DNA of 64,000 nt from Enterococcus sp. ZJ1622 (GTDB lineage: Bacteria > Bacillota > Bacilli > Lactobacillales > Enterococcaceae): contig NZ_JAAKDW010000009.1 in the NCBI RefSeq assembly GCF_011038845.1, positions 1 through 64,000 of the forward strand, written 5' to 3'. How positions within the stretch are numbered: position 1 is the stretch's first letter; each line of letters starts with the position of its first letter. Positions 50,993 through 61,011 of this stretch are shown in pieces. The position numbers were made by a program, and so were the translations under genes. The notes beneath the pieces were generated by a model. It saw only the letters and a list, made by a program, of their open reading frames with translations. It was not told the origin of the DNA and did no database searches.

Positions 50993-52201
50993 TTATAGTA
51001 TCGATTGCTCCTCCAAATAATGCAGGATCGCGGTTTCCTTATTTTCGATCTTTCTCTCTACAACTGCTGCTTCTGCAAGCTTCAGTGCGTCACTGACCCA
51101 TTTGCCCGCTTTTTTCTCGGTATTCGCCAGTAGGATCTTCCCGTCTACGGCTAATTCTTTCATTGATTTGATCGGTAATGACGTATACTTGCTCTTGACT
51201 TCAGCAAGCTGGGGGGTCTCACCGAAATAAGCGGCGAGCTGTTCTACTTGCAATGCATGCGCTTCTCCAAGTCGATACAAAGCTAAGGTGCCCAGCGGCT
51301 GTTTTATCCGCTGCTGCAATCCCCAGTATAGTTCCTGCACTTCTTTGATTGTCTGGTTGGAGCACTTCCACTGTTTCAAAAATGATCTGATCCCATTTTC
51401 CTGAATCGTCAGCTGGCTGATCAAAAGCGTCCAAGCTTCGTTTTCTGCTTTGAGCTGGATCTTCGGTAACTCTGAAAAACGCAGTAAAGCTTCGCCTTCT
51501 TCTCTAAGTCCCGGACAGCAAATGTAGCACTCGGTTTCGATGAATGCACGAAGACCAGCTGCTCGCTCTCTCCCCATCAGCATTTTGACAAATTCGACAT
51601 TGATCCGTTCCACCGATATTTTCCCCAGAAGTTCATGGTTTTCCTGGATAGCTTTGGCTGTTTCCTGCTCCAGCTCAAATCCCAGCTGACTGACAAAACG
51701 GATCCCCCGCATCATACGCAGTGCATCTTCATGGAATCGTTCGTGAGGATTCCCGACTGCTCGCAAAACATGGTTCTCCAGATCCATCAAGCCGTCAAAC
51801 AAATCAACGATCTGTCCATCTTCTTTTAAGGCGAACGCATTGATCGTAAAATCACGGCGTTTCAAGTCTTCTTCTAATGAACGGACGAATTCGACATGAT
51901 CCGGACGCCGGTAATCCTGATAAGTCGATTCGGTCCGGAAAGTCGTGATTTCATATTGCTCTCCTTCTTCCAAGACAAGGACTGTCCCATGATCGATACC
52001 AATATCGATCGTCTTTGGAAACAGCCGTTTGATTTCTTCCGGAAATGCGCTTGTCGCGATATCCACATCATGAATTGGCTGATGCAATAAGATATCTCGC
52101 ACACTTCCTCCTACGAAATAGGCTTCAAAACCGGCATTTTCCAATTTTTTCAACACCGGTATTGCTTTTTGATATTCCAATGGTAATTGTTTCAGTCTCA
52201 T
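50993..52201 (-). CDS. cca: CCA-adding tRNA nucleotidyltransferase
   Basis: 402 residues from ATG 52201, 8 nt after GAGG; an upstream in-frame start at 52219 is less likely. Class II head domain: YFVGGSVRDILL, HDVDIATSA, then RRDFTINAFA and DLFDG, and RMMRGIRFVSQLGF. It adds or repairs the 3' CCA end of tRNAs. Confidence 0.97.
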   Translation of the reverse strand: MRLKQLPLEYQKAIPVLKKLENAGFEAYFVGGSVRDILLHQPIHDVDIATSAFPEEIKRLFPKTIDIGIDHGTVLVLEEGEQYEITTFRTESTYQDYRRPDHVEFVRSLEEDLKRRDFTINAFALKEDGQIVDLFDGLMDLENHVLRAVGNPHERFHEDALRMMRGIRFVSQLGFELEQETAKAIQENHELLGKISVERINVEFVKMLMGRERAAGLRAFIETECYICCPGLREEGEALLRFSELPKIQLKAENEAWTLLISQLTIQENGIRSFLKQWKCSNQTIKEVQELYWGLQQRIKQPLGTLALYRLGEAHALQVEQLAAYFGETPQLAEVKSKYTSLPIKSMKELAVDGKILLANTEKKAGKWVSDALKLAEAAVVERKIENKETAILHYLEEQSIL

Positions 52202-52242
52202 TTTCCCAACCTCTTCCACACAAATTCTACTGTATTCGACAC

Positions 52243-52584
52243 TTAGTTTTCTTCTCGATCGTTGCGCTCAAACCGATTACGGTCTCTTCGATTGAATTTT
52301 TCCATATTTTTCTCAAACACATCTGTCAAGTCGATCTCTAAGGAATTGGCCATGATCATCGCTACGACAAGGACATCCCCCAGCTCTTCTGCCACCGTGT
52401 TTGCCGGCTCGGATGCCTTTTTGCTTTTTTCGCCATATGTGTGGTTGATTTCTCTTGCTAGCTCGCCTACTTCTTCTGTCAAACGAGCCATTTGTGCCAA
52501 TGGGGAAAAATAGCCGACTTTGAATTGTTGGATGTAGTCATCTACTTCCTTTTGCATACTGCGTAAAGAACGTTCTTCTTTCAT
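52243..52584 (-). CDS. MazG-type nucleotide pyrophosphohydrolase (YpjD-like)
   Basis: 113 residues. The metal-binding helices are LTEEVGELAREIN (ExxE) and VAEELGDVLVVAMIMAN (ExxD). Probable NTP or dNTP pyrophosphatase. It precedes cca by 41 nt on the same strand, an association also seen in Bacillus. Confidence 0.92.
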   Translation of the reverse strand: MKEERSLRSMQKEVDDYIQQFKVGYFSPLAQMARLTEEVGELAREINHTYGEKSKKASEPANTVAEELGDVLVVAMIMANSLEIDLTDVFEKNMEKFNRRDRNRFERNDREEN

Positions 52585-52736
52585 TGTTTTCCCCTCCAGA
52601 AACTATCTTACCAAAACTTTACAGCAAATCCCAGATAAGAGCAATTGAGAAAATAAAAATTCCGTGCTACATTTAGGTAAGAATGCAAATAGTTTGAAAT
52701 TTCATTGAAAATACATTATTTGAAAGCAGGGATCCT

Positions 52737-53612
52737 ATGACTTCATTAAAATCTGTGAAAGAAGTTATTCTTATTATCATCGGGACAAGCATTTATGCTT
52801 TTGGACTGGTTTATTTGAATATCGCTAACCATTTAGCAGAAGGCGGTGTTTCCGGGATCACATTGATTCTCAGAGCCTTGTTCGGTATCGATCCGGCTTA
52901 TACTACATTGCTGATCAATATCCCTTTGATCCTGCTTGGCGGGAAGATTCTCGGAAAACGAGCATTAGCCTATACGATATTGGGCACTGTCTCTTTGTCC
53001 GTATTTTTGTGGATCTGGCAACGCGTTCCTTTGGCTATCAATTTGCAACATGACCTGCTGATCGTCTCTTTGCTTGCAGGATTAGTCGCCGGCGTAGGCA
53101 GCGGGATCGTGTATCGGATGGGCGGGACGACTGGCGGAAGTGACATCATCGCTCGGATACTGGAAAAAAATTACGGGATTTCCATGGGCCGCTCATTATT
53201 AGCTTTCGATATTATCGTCTTGCTTGCTTCTCTCACCTACATCGATTTAAAACGGATGATGTATACGCTGATCGTTTCCTATGTGTTTAGTCGTGTGATC
53301 GATTCGATCCTGGATGGCGGGTATTCTGCAAAGGGCATTCTGGTGGTCTCAAACAAAAGCCAAGAAATCGCGCCCTTATTAATGACCGGTCTTCAGCGCG
53401 GGGTGACGTTTCTCGAAGGTGAAGGCGGCTTTTCTGGAAATACGAAAAAAATCATTTACATGGTGGTCAGTGCCCGGGAATTGTCAGAGGTGAAACGTAT
53501 CGTACACGAGATCGATGAAAAAGCGTTTCTTTCGATTATCAATGTCCATGAAGTCGAAGGTGAAGGCTTTACGTACTTGAAACCTCAAACCAAGTTATTG
53601 AAGAGATTATAA
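52737..53612 (+). CDS. YitT-family membrane protein with DUF2179 domain
   Basis: 291 residues. Membrane part (~1-200) with NHLAEGGVSGITLILRA and GGTTGGSDIIARILEK; C-terminal cytoplasmic DUF2179 domain from KSQEIAPLLMTGLQRGVTFLEGEGG. Function unknown. Weak ribosome binding site (AGCAGGG) before ATG 52737. Confidence 0.92.
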   Translation: MTSLKSVKEVILIIIGTSIYAFGLVYLNIANHLAEGGVSGITLILRALFGIDPAYTTLLINIPLILLGGKILGKRALAYTILGTVSLSVFLWIWQRVPLAINLQHDLLIVSLLAGLVAGVGSGIVYRMGGTTGGSDIIARILEKNYGISMGRSLLAFDIIVLLASLTYIDLKRMMYTLIVSYVFSRVIDSILDGGYSAKGILVVSNKSQEIAPLLMTGLQRGVTFLEGEGGFSGNTKKIIYMVVSARELSEVKRIVHEIDEKAFLSIINVHEVEGEGFTYLKPQTKLLKRL

Positions 53613-53637
53613 GACAGATTTACACACGTTCATAAAT

Positions 53638-53692
53638 AAAAAGAGCAGAGATCCTCTTTGTCGTTTTGACAACTTGAGTATCTCTGCTTTTT
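53638..53692. terminator. Bidirectional terminator between yitT and reoY
   Basis: AAAAAGAGCAGAGAT with ATCTCTGCTTTTT flanking a ~27-nt interior that can pair further; T runs on both strands. Confidence 0.8.
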
Positions 53693-53717
53693 CGATCCTT
53701 CGCTTATTACTGAAGTG

Positions 53718-54299
53718 CTAATGGTTCCGGTCGCTCACTTGTTCATTTTTTTCATGTGTATAAGAAAAAATCTGACGGTTGACTTCGTCTGATAATTCCA
53801 GGAATGCTTCTTTGTTTCCTTCTTCTAAAGCTTGGTCGATTTGTGCATAGAGCCTTTTCAGCTTTGCTTCTTGTTCTTTTTCCTGAAAATACTGTTCGAT
53901 TTGTTCCGCGTCTTCTTCACTGATAGAAGAATCCCATGTAGCATAAGGATTGTCTTCCAGAATAGACAGATATTCTCTTGTCTGCCATGATTGTTCGAAT
54001 AAACATTCCACGTAAAGAGGTTTTTTCCAATTCAAGCGGATCTCGTGAAAGATCTGATCCGTATCAGTGAATTCTTTTCCTTGAAGGAACAGCTTCATCG
54101 GCTCACCATCAAAGGAAAGATCGCTGATTTGCAGCCCGCGCTCTGCTTGATTGGCTCCTTCGACAAAATGGACGTTGTTCAAGATTGCTTCATGATTGGC
54201 AAGATAATTCAAAATCCAAAAGACTTCTCTTCGGCTAAAAGAGACATGATTGACCATCCACGTTAAGAAATTCTTTTTTTCTCTTACATCGATCAGCAT
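53718..54299 (-). CDS. reoY: ReoY/YpiB family protein (UPF0302)
   Basis: 193 residues from ATG 54299, 8 nt after AGAGAGG; the GTG at 54308 overlaps that site. Starts with [28 protein letters not shown], the UPF0302 N-terminal domain, and ends in a charged helical domain. In Listeria the homologue ReoY supports ClpCP-dependent degradation of MurA and so sets peptidoglycan synthesis. It follows the TPR gene by 5 nt. Confidence 0.9.
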   Translation of the reverse strand: MLIDVREKKNFLTWMVNHVSFSRREVFWILNYLANHEAILNNVHFVEGANQAERGLQISDLSFDGEPMKLFLQGKEFTDTDQIFHEIRLNWKKPLYVECLFEQSWQTREYLSILEDNPYATWDSSISEEDAEQIEQYFQEKEQEAKLKRLYAQIDQALEEGNKEAFLELSDEVNRQIFSYTHEKNEQVSDRNH

Positions 54300-54304
54300 A
54301 ATTC

Positions 54305-55564
54305 TCACCTCTCTGTTAAATCATCTAATAGTGACAATGCCTCCATATCTCCAGGTTCAAGTTCCAAATAATGGGTCAAGAGTTCCCGTGTTCGATCCAA
54401 CTGCCCTTCTTCTCTTAGGAAAAAGGCATATTCTTTTAAGAAATCCGGTTCGTGCTGCAGTTCGTGGTAGGCTTGTTCATAATGAACGGCTGCGACAGCA
54501 AAATCTTCCAGTTCGTTATACGCATGAGCTAGATTCCATTCTGCGTATGGGTTGGCTGTTTCTTCCATTTGATTGATCACTTGGATCACTTCTTCATAAC
54601 GTTCATCGTCTAAATAGAGATTACTTAATGTCAGCAGTGTCTCATCTTGTTTGTCTCCTACTTCCAATGCCTTTAAGAGCAGTTCTTCTGCACGTTCTTT
54701 GTCATGAAGTCGGAAGGCATTTTCCGAGGCCAGATGATACAATTCCACTTGGTACGGATTTTCTTTGATCCCTTCTTCCAAGACTTTCTGCGCTTCTTCG
54801 ATCATTTCTTCTTCCTGTAATGCCTGTCCTAGATATAGATACAAGGATTGGTATTGCGGATTGATTTCACGTAGCTCTTCCAGGTAATTGATGGCTTTCT
54901 CGTTTTCTTTTAATTGAAGATTCGTAAAAGCCAGCTGGAACAAACGATCATCTGTCCGTTCTTCCATCAATGCTGCTTCTAATGGTTCGATCGCTGCTTC
55001 AAATTCTCCCTGCATGCTTAAAGACTGTCCTAGACGTTCTTGCATGGATATACCTGAGATTTCATTGATATCACTGGCCAGTAATGTTTCGTAGATGACC
55101 GAAGCTTCTTTGAATCGGTCAACTGAAAAATACAATTCAGCCAATGCGAACTGGATCAGCGGTTCATCTGGCAGTAAGCTCGCTGCTTCTTTCAATTTTG
55201 CTTCGCTGACTTCCGGTATCCCGATCACTTGGTATAAATCTGCGATGGCAAGCAAGCTCTGCGGATAATAGTCGCTGTCTTTTGCTACTTTTTCCAAATA
55301 ATCGAAAGCCTGATCGATTTCATTGTCTTCGATAGCGATTTCTGCTAATGGGATATTCAAGCCGTCATTTTCAGGATACTGTGCAAGCAGTTGTTCAAAA
55401 ATCTGTTTGGCTTCTTCTAAAAAGCCGATGGCAAGCAATTCCTCGCCAAGTTCAGCTAAGATATCCGCTGGGTCTTCTTTCAATGCTTTAGCAAGGAACA
55501 CTTGTGCTTGCGCCAAATCTTCGTCCGCTAAAGCCTGCAGCATTTTTTCACTATTCGTATTCAT
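54305..55564 (-). CDS. TPR-repeat protein (YpiA-like)
   Basis: 419 residues, strongly acidic, built from about ten tetratricopeptide-like repeats (for example [23 protein letters not shown] and [26 protein letters not shown]). TPR arrays hold proteins together. In Bacillus ypiA sits before ypiB, as here before reoY. It begins 1 nt after the stop of the AroB-like gene. Confidence 0.92.
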   Translation of the reverse strand: MNTNSEKMLQALADEDLAQAQVFLAKALKEDPADILAELGEELLAIGFLEEAKQIFEQLLAQYPENDGLNIPLAEIAIEDNEIDQAFDYLEKVAKDSDYYPQSLLAIADLYQVIGIPEVSEAKLKEAASLLPDEPLIQFALAELYFSVDRFKEASVIYETLLASDINEISGISMQERLGQSLSMQGEFEAAIEPLEAALMEERTDDRLFQLAFTNLQLKENEKAINYLEELREINPQYQSLYLYLGQALQEEEMIEEAQKVLEEGIKENPYQVELYHLASENAFRLHDKERAEELLLKALEVGDKQDETLLTLSNLYLDDERYEEVIQVINQMEETANPYAEWNLAHAYNELEDFAVAAVHYEQAYHELQHEPDFLKEYAFFLREEGQLDRTRELLTHYLELEPGDMEALSLLDDLTER

Positions 55565-55565
55565 T

Positions 55566-56612
55566 CTATTTCCCTCTTATCTCATGGACAATCTTTTGAT
55601 AGACTGCCATTGTTTTCAATAATTCTTTTTCTGTTGGTGTTCGGTATCCATCTATTATACCGATTTTTTCCAAAACGAGAATTTTTTTGCTTTTTTCTGC
55701 CAAAAAAAGGACATTTTCCAGATATTCTGACTCAGACAACTGATCCAGCCAGTCGATCGGATAGCCGAGACGAGCCAGCCAAATAAAAAAATTTTTCAGA
55801 TGAAACGAGAACGGCAGAACCTCCATATTCCAGATCAGCTGCATCAGCATGCCCAAAAATTTCTTCATGCTAGCCGAAAGCAGATGCCCATTTTCTGTCA
55901 GATAAAAAGCTTGTTCAAACAGTTTACCATAATTTGCAAGATTTTCTGCCTCTACTTGATAAAAATAGATCATTTCTTCAAGCATCCCGGCAAAAGGACG
56001 ACTGCTCAATTGATGTGCGCTCGGATAATTCTTATATAGATTCTGAAGAAATCGATGATCACAGACAATGCCGCAGCAGACAAACACCAAAAAGTCGATT
56101 TGCTTACCTTCGATCTGTCGTTCACTGATCGTCTGATCATACACGATGCGTTCTGGGACATTTTGTGTCTGCAGCACTACGCGATTAGGCAACTGCAAAA
56201 TCGTCCGCTGCGGAACCAATGCGCGCCCCATGGAACGAATCGATACAGGGATCAGCCAGAGCTTCGATTCAAGGTTCGTATGCTTTTGGAAGAAGCCGGC
56301 AAGATCCATGATGCCTTCATTACCGAAACCAATAAGCAGAAACGGCTGATTCTCAGGATAACGTTTCGCAAAATCAAGCAGATTCGTCAACTCTGCCAAA
56401 TGATTGCATTGCGTATTGGCACAGATGTACCAGTCCACACTTGCCTGATTCGCAAATAACTGATTGATTTTTTCTGCAAATAGGTCGTAATACCGCTGGT
56501 TCGTCAAAAACAAGATCGGTTGATCGATCGCTAGCGGTTTTAATTGACTGACAAGTGTCTCACCATAAAAAATTTTTGCTGTTTCTTCTTGTACTTGATA
56601 ATCAAGTTCCAC
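55566..56612 (-). CDS. Degenerate 3-dehydroquinate synthase (AroB)-like protein, probable pseudoenzyme
   Basis: 348 residues from GTG 56612, 7 nt after GGAGG; GTG 56618 lies too close. The chain follows AroB order: an N-terminal ILFLTNQRYYDLF segment, GFGNEGIMDLAGF in place of GGGVxGDLAGF, PERIVYDQTIS in place of PEAVIYDxxFL, and LEEMIYFYQVE in place of AEVIKxALI. The zinc-ligand histidine regions of AroB (FGHTxGH and HGExVAIGM) are not recognisable; the matching stretch reads KFLGMLMQLIWNMEVLPF. The frame is intact and tightly spaced ahead of ypiA-reoY. Catalysis is unlikely. AroB descent is my inference from visual alignment. Confidence 0.6.
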   Translation of the reverse strand: MELDYQVQEETAKIFYGETLVSQLKPLAIDQPILFLTNQRYYDLFAEKINQLFANQASVDWYICANTQCNHLAELTNLLDFAKRYPENQPFLLIGFGNEGIMDLAGFFQKHTNLESKLWLIPVSIRSMGRALVPQRTILQLPNRVVLQTQNVPERIVYDQTISERQIEGKQIDFLVFVCCGIVCDHRFLQNLYKNYPSAHQLSSRPFAGMLEEMIYFYQVEAENLANYGKLFEQAFYLTENGHLLSASMKKFLGMLMQLIWNMEVLPFSFHLKNFFIWLARLGYPIDWLDQLSESEYLENVLFLAEKSKKILVLEKIGIIDGYRTPTEKELLKTMAVYQKIVHEIRGK

Positions 56613-56798
56613 ATACACCCCTCCTTATATTTATTTTACCATTCCTAGACAAAATCCAGAAAAGATACGTGCAGCAAAAATTCCCCCTTCTGAAAAATAA
56701 GTAAACATTTAATAAATGACGGATGTTTTTATGTAGGTGAAAAAGCCTTGCGCTCTATCTTTTTCCTTTTTTTGCTGTTTGTTCATGTCCAAATGAAA

Positions 56799-56836
56799 GA
56801 AAAGCGCCCGCAGCCTTAGAGCCACAAGCGCTTTTC
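56799..56836 (-). terminator. Terminator of hup
   Basis: GAAAAGCGC pairs with GCGCTTTTC, with extra GGCT/GGCT-region pairing in the loop; U-rich tract follows on the minus strand. Confidence 0.8.
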
Positions 56837-56844
56837 GTACTGTT

Positions 56845-57120
56845 TTATTTAACAGCGTCTTTCAATGCTTTACCTGGTTTGAATGCAGGTACTTTGCTAG
56901 CTGGAATTTCGATTTCTTCACCAGTTTGTGGATTGCGTCCTTTACGAGCTGCGCGTTCGCGAACTTCAAAGTTACCAAAACCGATCAATTGAACTTTTTC
57001 GCCGTTAGCTAAAGCATCTTGAATAGTTGAAAATACAGCATCTACTGCTGCAGTTGCATCTTTTTTAGTTAAGTCAGTAGCTGAAGCAACTTTTTCGATT
57101 AATTCTGCTTTGTTTGCCAT
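56845..57120 (-). CDS. hup: HU family DNA-binding protein
   Basis: 91 residues from ATG 57120 behind GGAGGAGG; the 106-codon frame to 57165 is not the gene. Sequence [21 protein letters not shown], the DNA-binding arms around [12 protein letters not shown] and the C-terminus [13 protein letters not shown] are standard HU. It compacts the nucleoid. Confidence 0.98.
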   Translation of the reverse strand: MANKAELIEKVASATDLTKKDATAAVDAVFSTIQDALANGEKVQLIGFGNFEVRERAARKGRNPQTGEEIEIPASKVPAFKPGKALKDAVK

Positions 57121-57205
57121 GGATAGATTCACCTCCTCCACAAGAGATATGATGTAAAACATCATTTAGTTAAAACATTCTGAGTGGTCCAGAAGTTTAA
57201 AAAGA

Positions 57206-57227
57206 AATATTGATCAAGTTCAATATT
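57206..57227. repeat. Inverted repeat in the hup leader
   Basis: AATATTGA/TCAATATT, 8 bp with a 6-nt loop, within the predicted hup 5' leader; could affect mRNA stability or bind a protein. Confidence 0.5.
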
Positions 57228-57235
57228 CTGTTATC

Positions 57236-57264
57236 ACGATATCATATGAATCGCTTAATAGCAA
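57236..57264 (-). promoter_or_regulatory. Predicted hup promoter
   Basis: -35 TTGCTA (57259-57264), 17-nt spacer, -10 TATCGT (57236-57241). Leader of about 110 nt. Confidence 0.55.
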
Positions 57265-57363
57265 GGTTTTTACCAATTTTTACATGCTTTTTTTAGTCAT
57301 AGAAACGTAATAATTAAATCCGCCTCTTTCCTTTGAAAAAAAAACTGCTATATGGTAAAATGC

Positions 57364-58674
57364 TTATTTTCTTCGTCGCGGAATGATCCGGATCGAAGTT
57401 CCTTCGAAGGTGAATGCTTTTCTGATCTGATTTTCTAAGAAACGTTCATAAGAGAAATGCATCAGCTCTTCTTCATTGACGAAAACAACGAAGGTAGGTG
57501 GTTTCACTGCTACTTGTGTTGCATAAAAAATCTTCAGTCGTTTCCCTTTATCCGTTGGTGTCGGGTTGATAGCGACTGCATCCATGATGATATCATTCAA
57601 TACAGCAGAAGAGACACGAAGATTCTGATTCATACTTACATCTTCGATCATTTCCGGTAACCGCTCCAGACGCTGTTTTGTCACAGCTGAGACGAAAACG
57701 ATCGGCGCATAATCCAAATAGCGGAATTCATCGCGGATCTCTTGTTCGAAATCACGCATCGTGTTCGTTTCTTTTTTGACCAGATCCCATTTGTTCACGA
57801 CGATGATGACGCCCCGTCCAGCTTCATGGGCATAGCCAGCCACACGCTTGTCTTGTTCACGGATCCCTTCTTCTGCATTCAGCACCATCAGCACGATATC
57901 TGAGCGGTCGATTGCCCGCATGGCGCGCATCACACTGTATTTTTCAGTGTTTTCGTAGACTTTCCCGCGTTTTCTCATCCCTGCTGTGTCGATCATCAGG
58001 AATTTTTGCCCGCTTTCGGAGACAAAGTGCGTATCGATCGCATCCCGAGTCGTTCCTTCGACATCAGATACGATGACACGTTCTTCCCCTAAGATCGCAT
58101 TGATCAAGGAAGATTTACCGACATTTGGACGTCCGATCAAACTGAATTTGATCGTATCGTCTTCTTCCTCTTCTGTATCAGCTAAGAAGAATTTGACCGC
58201 TTCATCTAAAATATCACCGATACCCAGACCATGACTTCCTGATACTGGGTAAGGATCGCCCAAGCCTAATGAATAAAATTCATAGATATCATTTCTCATT
58301 TCCGGATTATCTACTTTGTTGACTGCTAAGATCACAGGTTTGTTGCTTCTGTATAAAATTTTTGCTACTACTTCGTCTGCATCCGTCACACCTTCACGAC
58401 CGCTGACAACACAAATGATCACATCTGCTTCTTCGATCGCGATTTCTGCCTGGTGCTTGATCTGATCCATGAATGGTTCATCACCTAGATCAATCCCGCC
58501 TGTATCGATCACACTGAATTCCCGACCTAACCATTCGCCTTTTGCATAGATACGATCGCGAGTTACTCCTGGAGTATCTTCGACAATCGAAATACGCTCG
58601 CCAGCGATGCGGTTAAAAATCGTAGACTTACCGACGTTCGGGCGGCCAACGATTGCAATTGTTGGATTTGCCAT
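57364..58674 (-). CDS. der: Ribosome biogenesis GTPase Der (EngA)
   Basis: 436 residues. Two GTPase domains in tandem: [12 protein letters not shown] with DTGGID, then [16 protein letters not shown] with DTAGMRKRG, followed by a C-terminal KH-like domain ending RIIPRRRK. Required for 50S assembly. Confidence 0.98.
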   Translation of the reverse strand: MANPTIAIVGRPNVGKSTIFNRIAGERISIVEDTPGVTRDRIYAKGEWLGREFSVIDTGGIDLGDEPFMDQIKHQAEIAIEEADVIICVVSGREGVTDADEVVAKILYRSNKPVILAVNKVDNPEMRNDIYEFYSLGLGDPYPVSGSHGLGIGDILDEAVKFFLADTEEEEDDTIKFSLIGRPNVGKSSLINAILGEERVIVSDVEGTTRDAIDTHFVSESGQKFLMIDTAGMRKRGKVYENTEKYSVMRAMRAIDRSDIVLMVLNAEEGIREQDKRVAGYAHEAGRGVIIVVNKWDLVKKETNTMRDFEQEIRDEFRYLDYAPIVFVSAVTKQRLERLPEMIEDVSMNQNLRVSSAVLNDIIMDAVAINPTPTDKGKRLKIFYATQVAVKPPTFVVFVNEEELMHFSYERFLENQIRKAFTFEGTSIRIIPRRRK

Positions 58675-58800
58675 ATTTTTTCCTCCTCACAAGTTTCCAA
58701 TCTCACTTAGTGTAACGAAAGCTTTGCCAACTTTCAAGCATAGATCGCTAAAAACACTGAAGTATTTTTGTTCCTAGCAAAACACAAGGTCTGCGAAAAG

Positions 58801-58836
58801 AAAAACTGAGACAAAAGCAATTGCTTTCATCTCAGT
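58801..58836 (-). terminator. Terminator of rpsA
   Basis: ACTGAGA-AAAGCAATTGCTTT-TCTCAGT hairpin with a U run on the minus strand. Confidence 0.88.
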
Positions 58837-58851
58837 CGCTAGTCGCAAAGT

Positions 58852-60084
58852 CTATTTTTCAGAATCGTCTGATGCTGTTTCTTCGACTTCTTCTTTCAAA
58901 GCATCACCTAGAATGTCCCCCATGGTAAAACCAGTGTTTTCTTCCGGTAATTCATAGGATTCCACATTTTTTGGTTCTTCTTCAGAGGCTGGTTTTTCTT
59001 CCAGCGCTTTGATACTCAAAGCAATACGATGTTCTTCCGGATTCACTTCCAAAACCTTCACTTTCACATCGTCGCCTTCATGAAGAACTTCATGCGGTGT
59101 AGCGATGTGTTTATGAGAGATTTGAGAGATGTGGACTAATCCTTCTACTCCCGGGAATACTTCGACGAATGCTCCGAAGCTCGTCAGCCGTTTGACTGTA
59201 CCGTCTAGAACAGTTCCTGCTGAAGCTTTTGTTTCGATATCAGTCCATGGTCCAGGCTGTGTATCTTTGATCGACAAGGAAACACGTTCTTGTTCTGGAT
59301 TGATTGACAAGACTTTTACGCTCACTTTGTCATCTACTGCTAAGACATCGCTTGGTTTCGCCACATGACTATGAGAGATTTCTGAGACATGGACCAACCC
59401 GTCGATACCACCAAGGTCAACGAATGCACCAAAATCGGTCAAACGAGCGACACGTCCTTCGATCACATCGCCTTCATGGATGTTTGCAAGTACTTCTTTT
59501 TTCTTTTCTTCTTTTTCTGTTTCGACAACAGCTTTATGAGAAAGGATCAAACGGTTTTCTGACGGTTCGATCTCTACGATCTTAAAGCTCAGTGTTTTGC
59601 CTTTATACTCTGAAAAGTCTGCAACAAAATGATCTTCTACCATTGACGCAGGAACGAAACCTCGAACACCGACATCAACGACTAATCCGCCTTTTACGAC
59701 ATTAGTCACTGGCGCTTCGATCACTTTTCCGTCTTGGAAATCTTTTTCGATATCTTCCCAAACTTTTTTTGCATCTAAACGGCGTTTTGATAACAAATAG
59801 CTACCGTTTTCTTTATCTTTACCGATTGTACTGATAACGACCAAGTCCAATACGTCACCAACGTTCACTACTTCATTGACGTCCTCAACAGGCAAAGTAG
59901 ATAATTCTTTTGCTGGAACGACTCCCTCAACTCCAGCACCTTCGATTCCGACAATTGCTTGTTTGTCTTCGATCACTAAAACTTCGCCTTTTACTACATC
60001 GCCAACGTTTACTTCCTGGACGCTTTTCATTGCATCTTCCATTGACTGGCTGCTATCTGTCTGATTTTGTTCAAATTCTGTCAT
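58852..60084 (-). CDS. rpsA: 30S ribosomal protein S1
   Basis: 410 residues from ATG 60084 behind TAGGAGG; the frame's GTG/TTG extension to 60108 overlaps that site. Four S1 RNA-binding repeats (for example GDVIEGRVARLTDFGAFVDLGGIDGLVHVSEISH), fewer than the six of Escherichia coli, as usual in Firmicutes. It follows cmk by 134 nt. Confidence 0.96.
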   Translation of the reverse strand: MTEFEQNQTDSSQSMEDAMKSVQEVNVGDVVKGEVLVIEDKQAIVGIEGAGVEGVVPAKELSTLPVEDVNEVVNVGDVLDLVVISTIGKDKENGSYLLSKRRLDAKKVWEDIEKDFQDGKVIEAPVTNVVKGGLVVDVGVRGFVPASMVEDHFVADFSEYKGKTLSFKIVEIEPSENRLILSHKAVVETEKEEKKKEVLANIHEGDVIEGRVARLTDFGAFVDLGGIDGLVHVSEISHSHVAKPSDVLAVDDKVSVKVLSINPEQERVSLSIKDTQPGPWTDIETKASAGTVLDGTVKRLTSFGAFVEVFPGVEGLVHISQISHKHIATPHEVLHEGDDVKVKVLEVNPEEHRIALSIKALEEKPASEEEPKNVESYELPEENTGFTMGDILGDALKEEVEETASDDSEK

Positions 60085-60181
60085 AACACTTGTCCTCCTA
60101 ACCAACATTCTGCCGTAAGTACGGTACTGTTTTTAGTTTAATTGATTATTTGAAAAAAATAAAGCGATTTCGTTTGTTTTG

Positions 60182-60207
60182 CTTGAAAAAACAAATGTTT
60201 TTTCAAG
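60182..60207. terminator. A/T-rich hairpin between cmk and rpsA
   Basis: CTTGAAAAAACA/TGTTTTTTCAAG-type perfect stem with a 3-nt loop. The T run lies on the plus-strand side, where no gene needs it. On the minus strand it may act as a weak attenuator between cmk and rpsA. Confidence 0.45.
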
Positions 60208-60218
60208 TTTTTTTCTTT

Positions 60219-60896
60219 TTACACGCGATACCCTTTTTCTTTCACCACTTCTTTGACTACATGTACGACCTCTGCGATCGATTTTCCCGTTGTATCGATC
60301 CGGACAGCGTCTTTCGCTTGCTTCAAAGGTGAAACTTCTCTGGTCGAATCATAGTGGTCTCGTTCCTGGATTTCTTTTGTCAGAGTCTTTAGATCTGTAG
60401 GTATCCCCTTTTCAATATTTTCTTTATACCGCCGTTCTGCTCGTTCAGCCACACTTGCGACTAAAAAGATCTTCACCTCTGCATGAGGCAATACAGCTGT
60501 ACCGATGTCTCTGCCATCCATCACGACACCGCCATTTTCTCCGATCTGCCGTTGGATCGCTACAAGCTCCTGCCGTACTTTCGCATGGGCAGAAACTTCA
60601 GAAACCGCCCTTGTTACATTCGGCTGGCGAATCTCTTCTGTCACATCCTGTCCTGCTGCAAAGACATGCTGTCCATCTTCTTGCTGCTGGAAGGAAATCG
60701 GATATTTTTTGATCAAAGAAACCAATCGATCTTCATCAGAAAATGGGATCTCATTTTTGATTGCCAGATAAGTCACTGTCCGATACATCGCACCGGTATC
60801 TGTATAAATATAGTGGAACTCTTTCGCTAAGATTTTAGCGATGGTGCTTTTCCCAGAGGATGCAGGTCCGTCTATCGCGATACTAATTCGTGTCAT
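60219..60896 (-). CDS. cmk: Cytidylate kinase
   Basis: 225 residues from ATG 60896 behind GAGGGAG; the frame's start at 60917 overlaps the site. P-loop [11 protein letters not shown], then [15 protein letters not shown] and [12 protein letters not shown]. Phosphorylates CMP and dCMP. The cmk-rpsA-der order is conserved in Firmicutes. Confidence 0.97.
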   Translation of the reverse strand: MTRISIAIDGPASSGKSTIAKILAKEFHYIYTDTGAMYRTVTYLAIKNEIPFSDEDRLVSLIKKYPISFQQQEDGQHVFAAGQDVTEEIRQPNVTRAVSEVSAHAKVRQELVAIQRQIGENGGVVMDGRDIGTAVLPHAEVKIFLVASVAERAERRYKENIEKGIPTDLKTLTKEIQERDHYDSTREVSPLKQAKDAVRIDTTGKSIAEVVHVVKEVVKEKGYRV

Positions 60897-60914
60897 TTCA
60901 TAACTCCCTCTTCT

Positions 60915-60950
60915 CAAAAAAAAGGGGCTGTGGTCTTAGCCACTGCGCCC
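60915..60950 (-). terminator. Terminator of the LysM gene
   Basis: Minus-strand GGGCGCAGTGGC with ACCACAGCCCC, 4-6 nt loop, then eight U. Confidence 0.8.
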
Positions 60951-61011
60951 TTATTTAATTCCTGTATAAACGAGCCTTTTCTTGTCCAGCTCTTGTTGTT
61001 CCATATCCTGA

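Noticed and set aside
60182-60207. Strong terminator isolating rpsA from cmk
   Set aside because: The U run is on the plus strand only; on the transcribed minus strand no U tract follows the hairpin.
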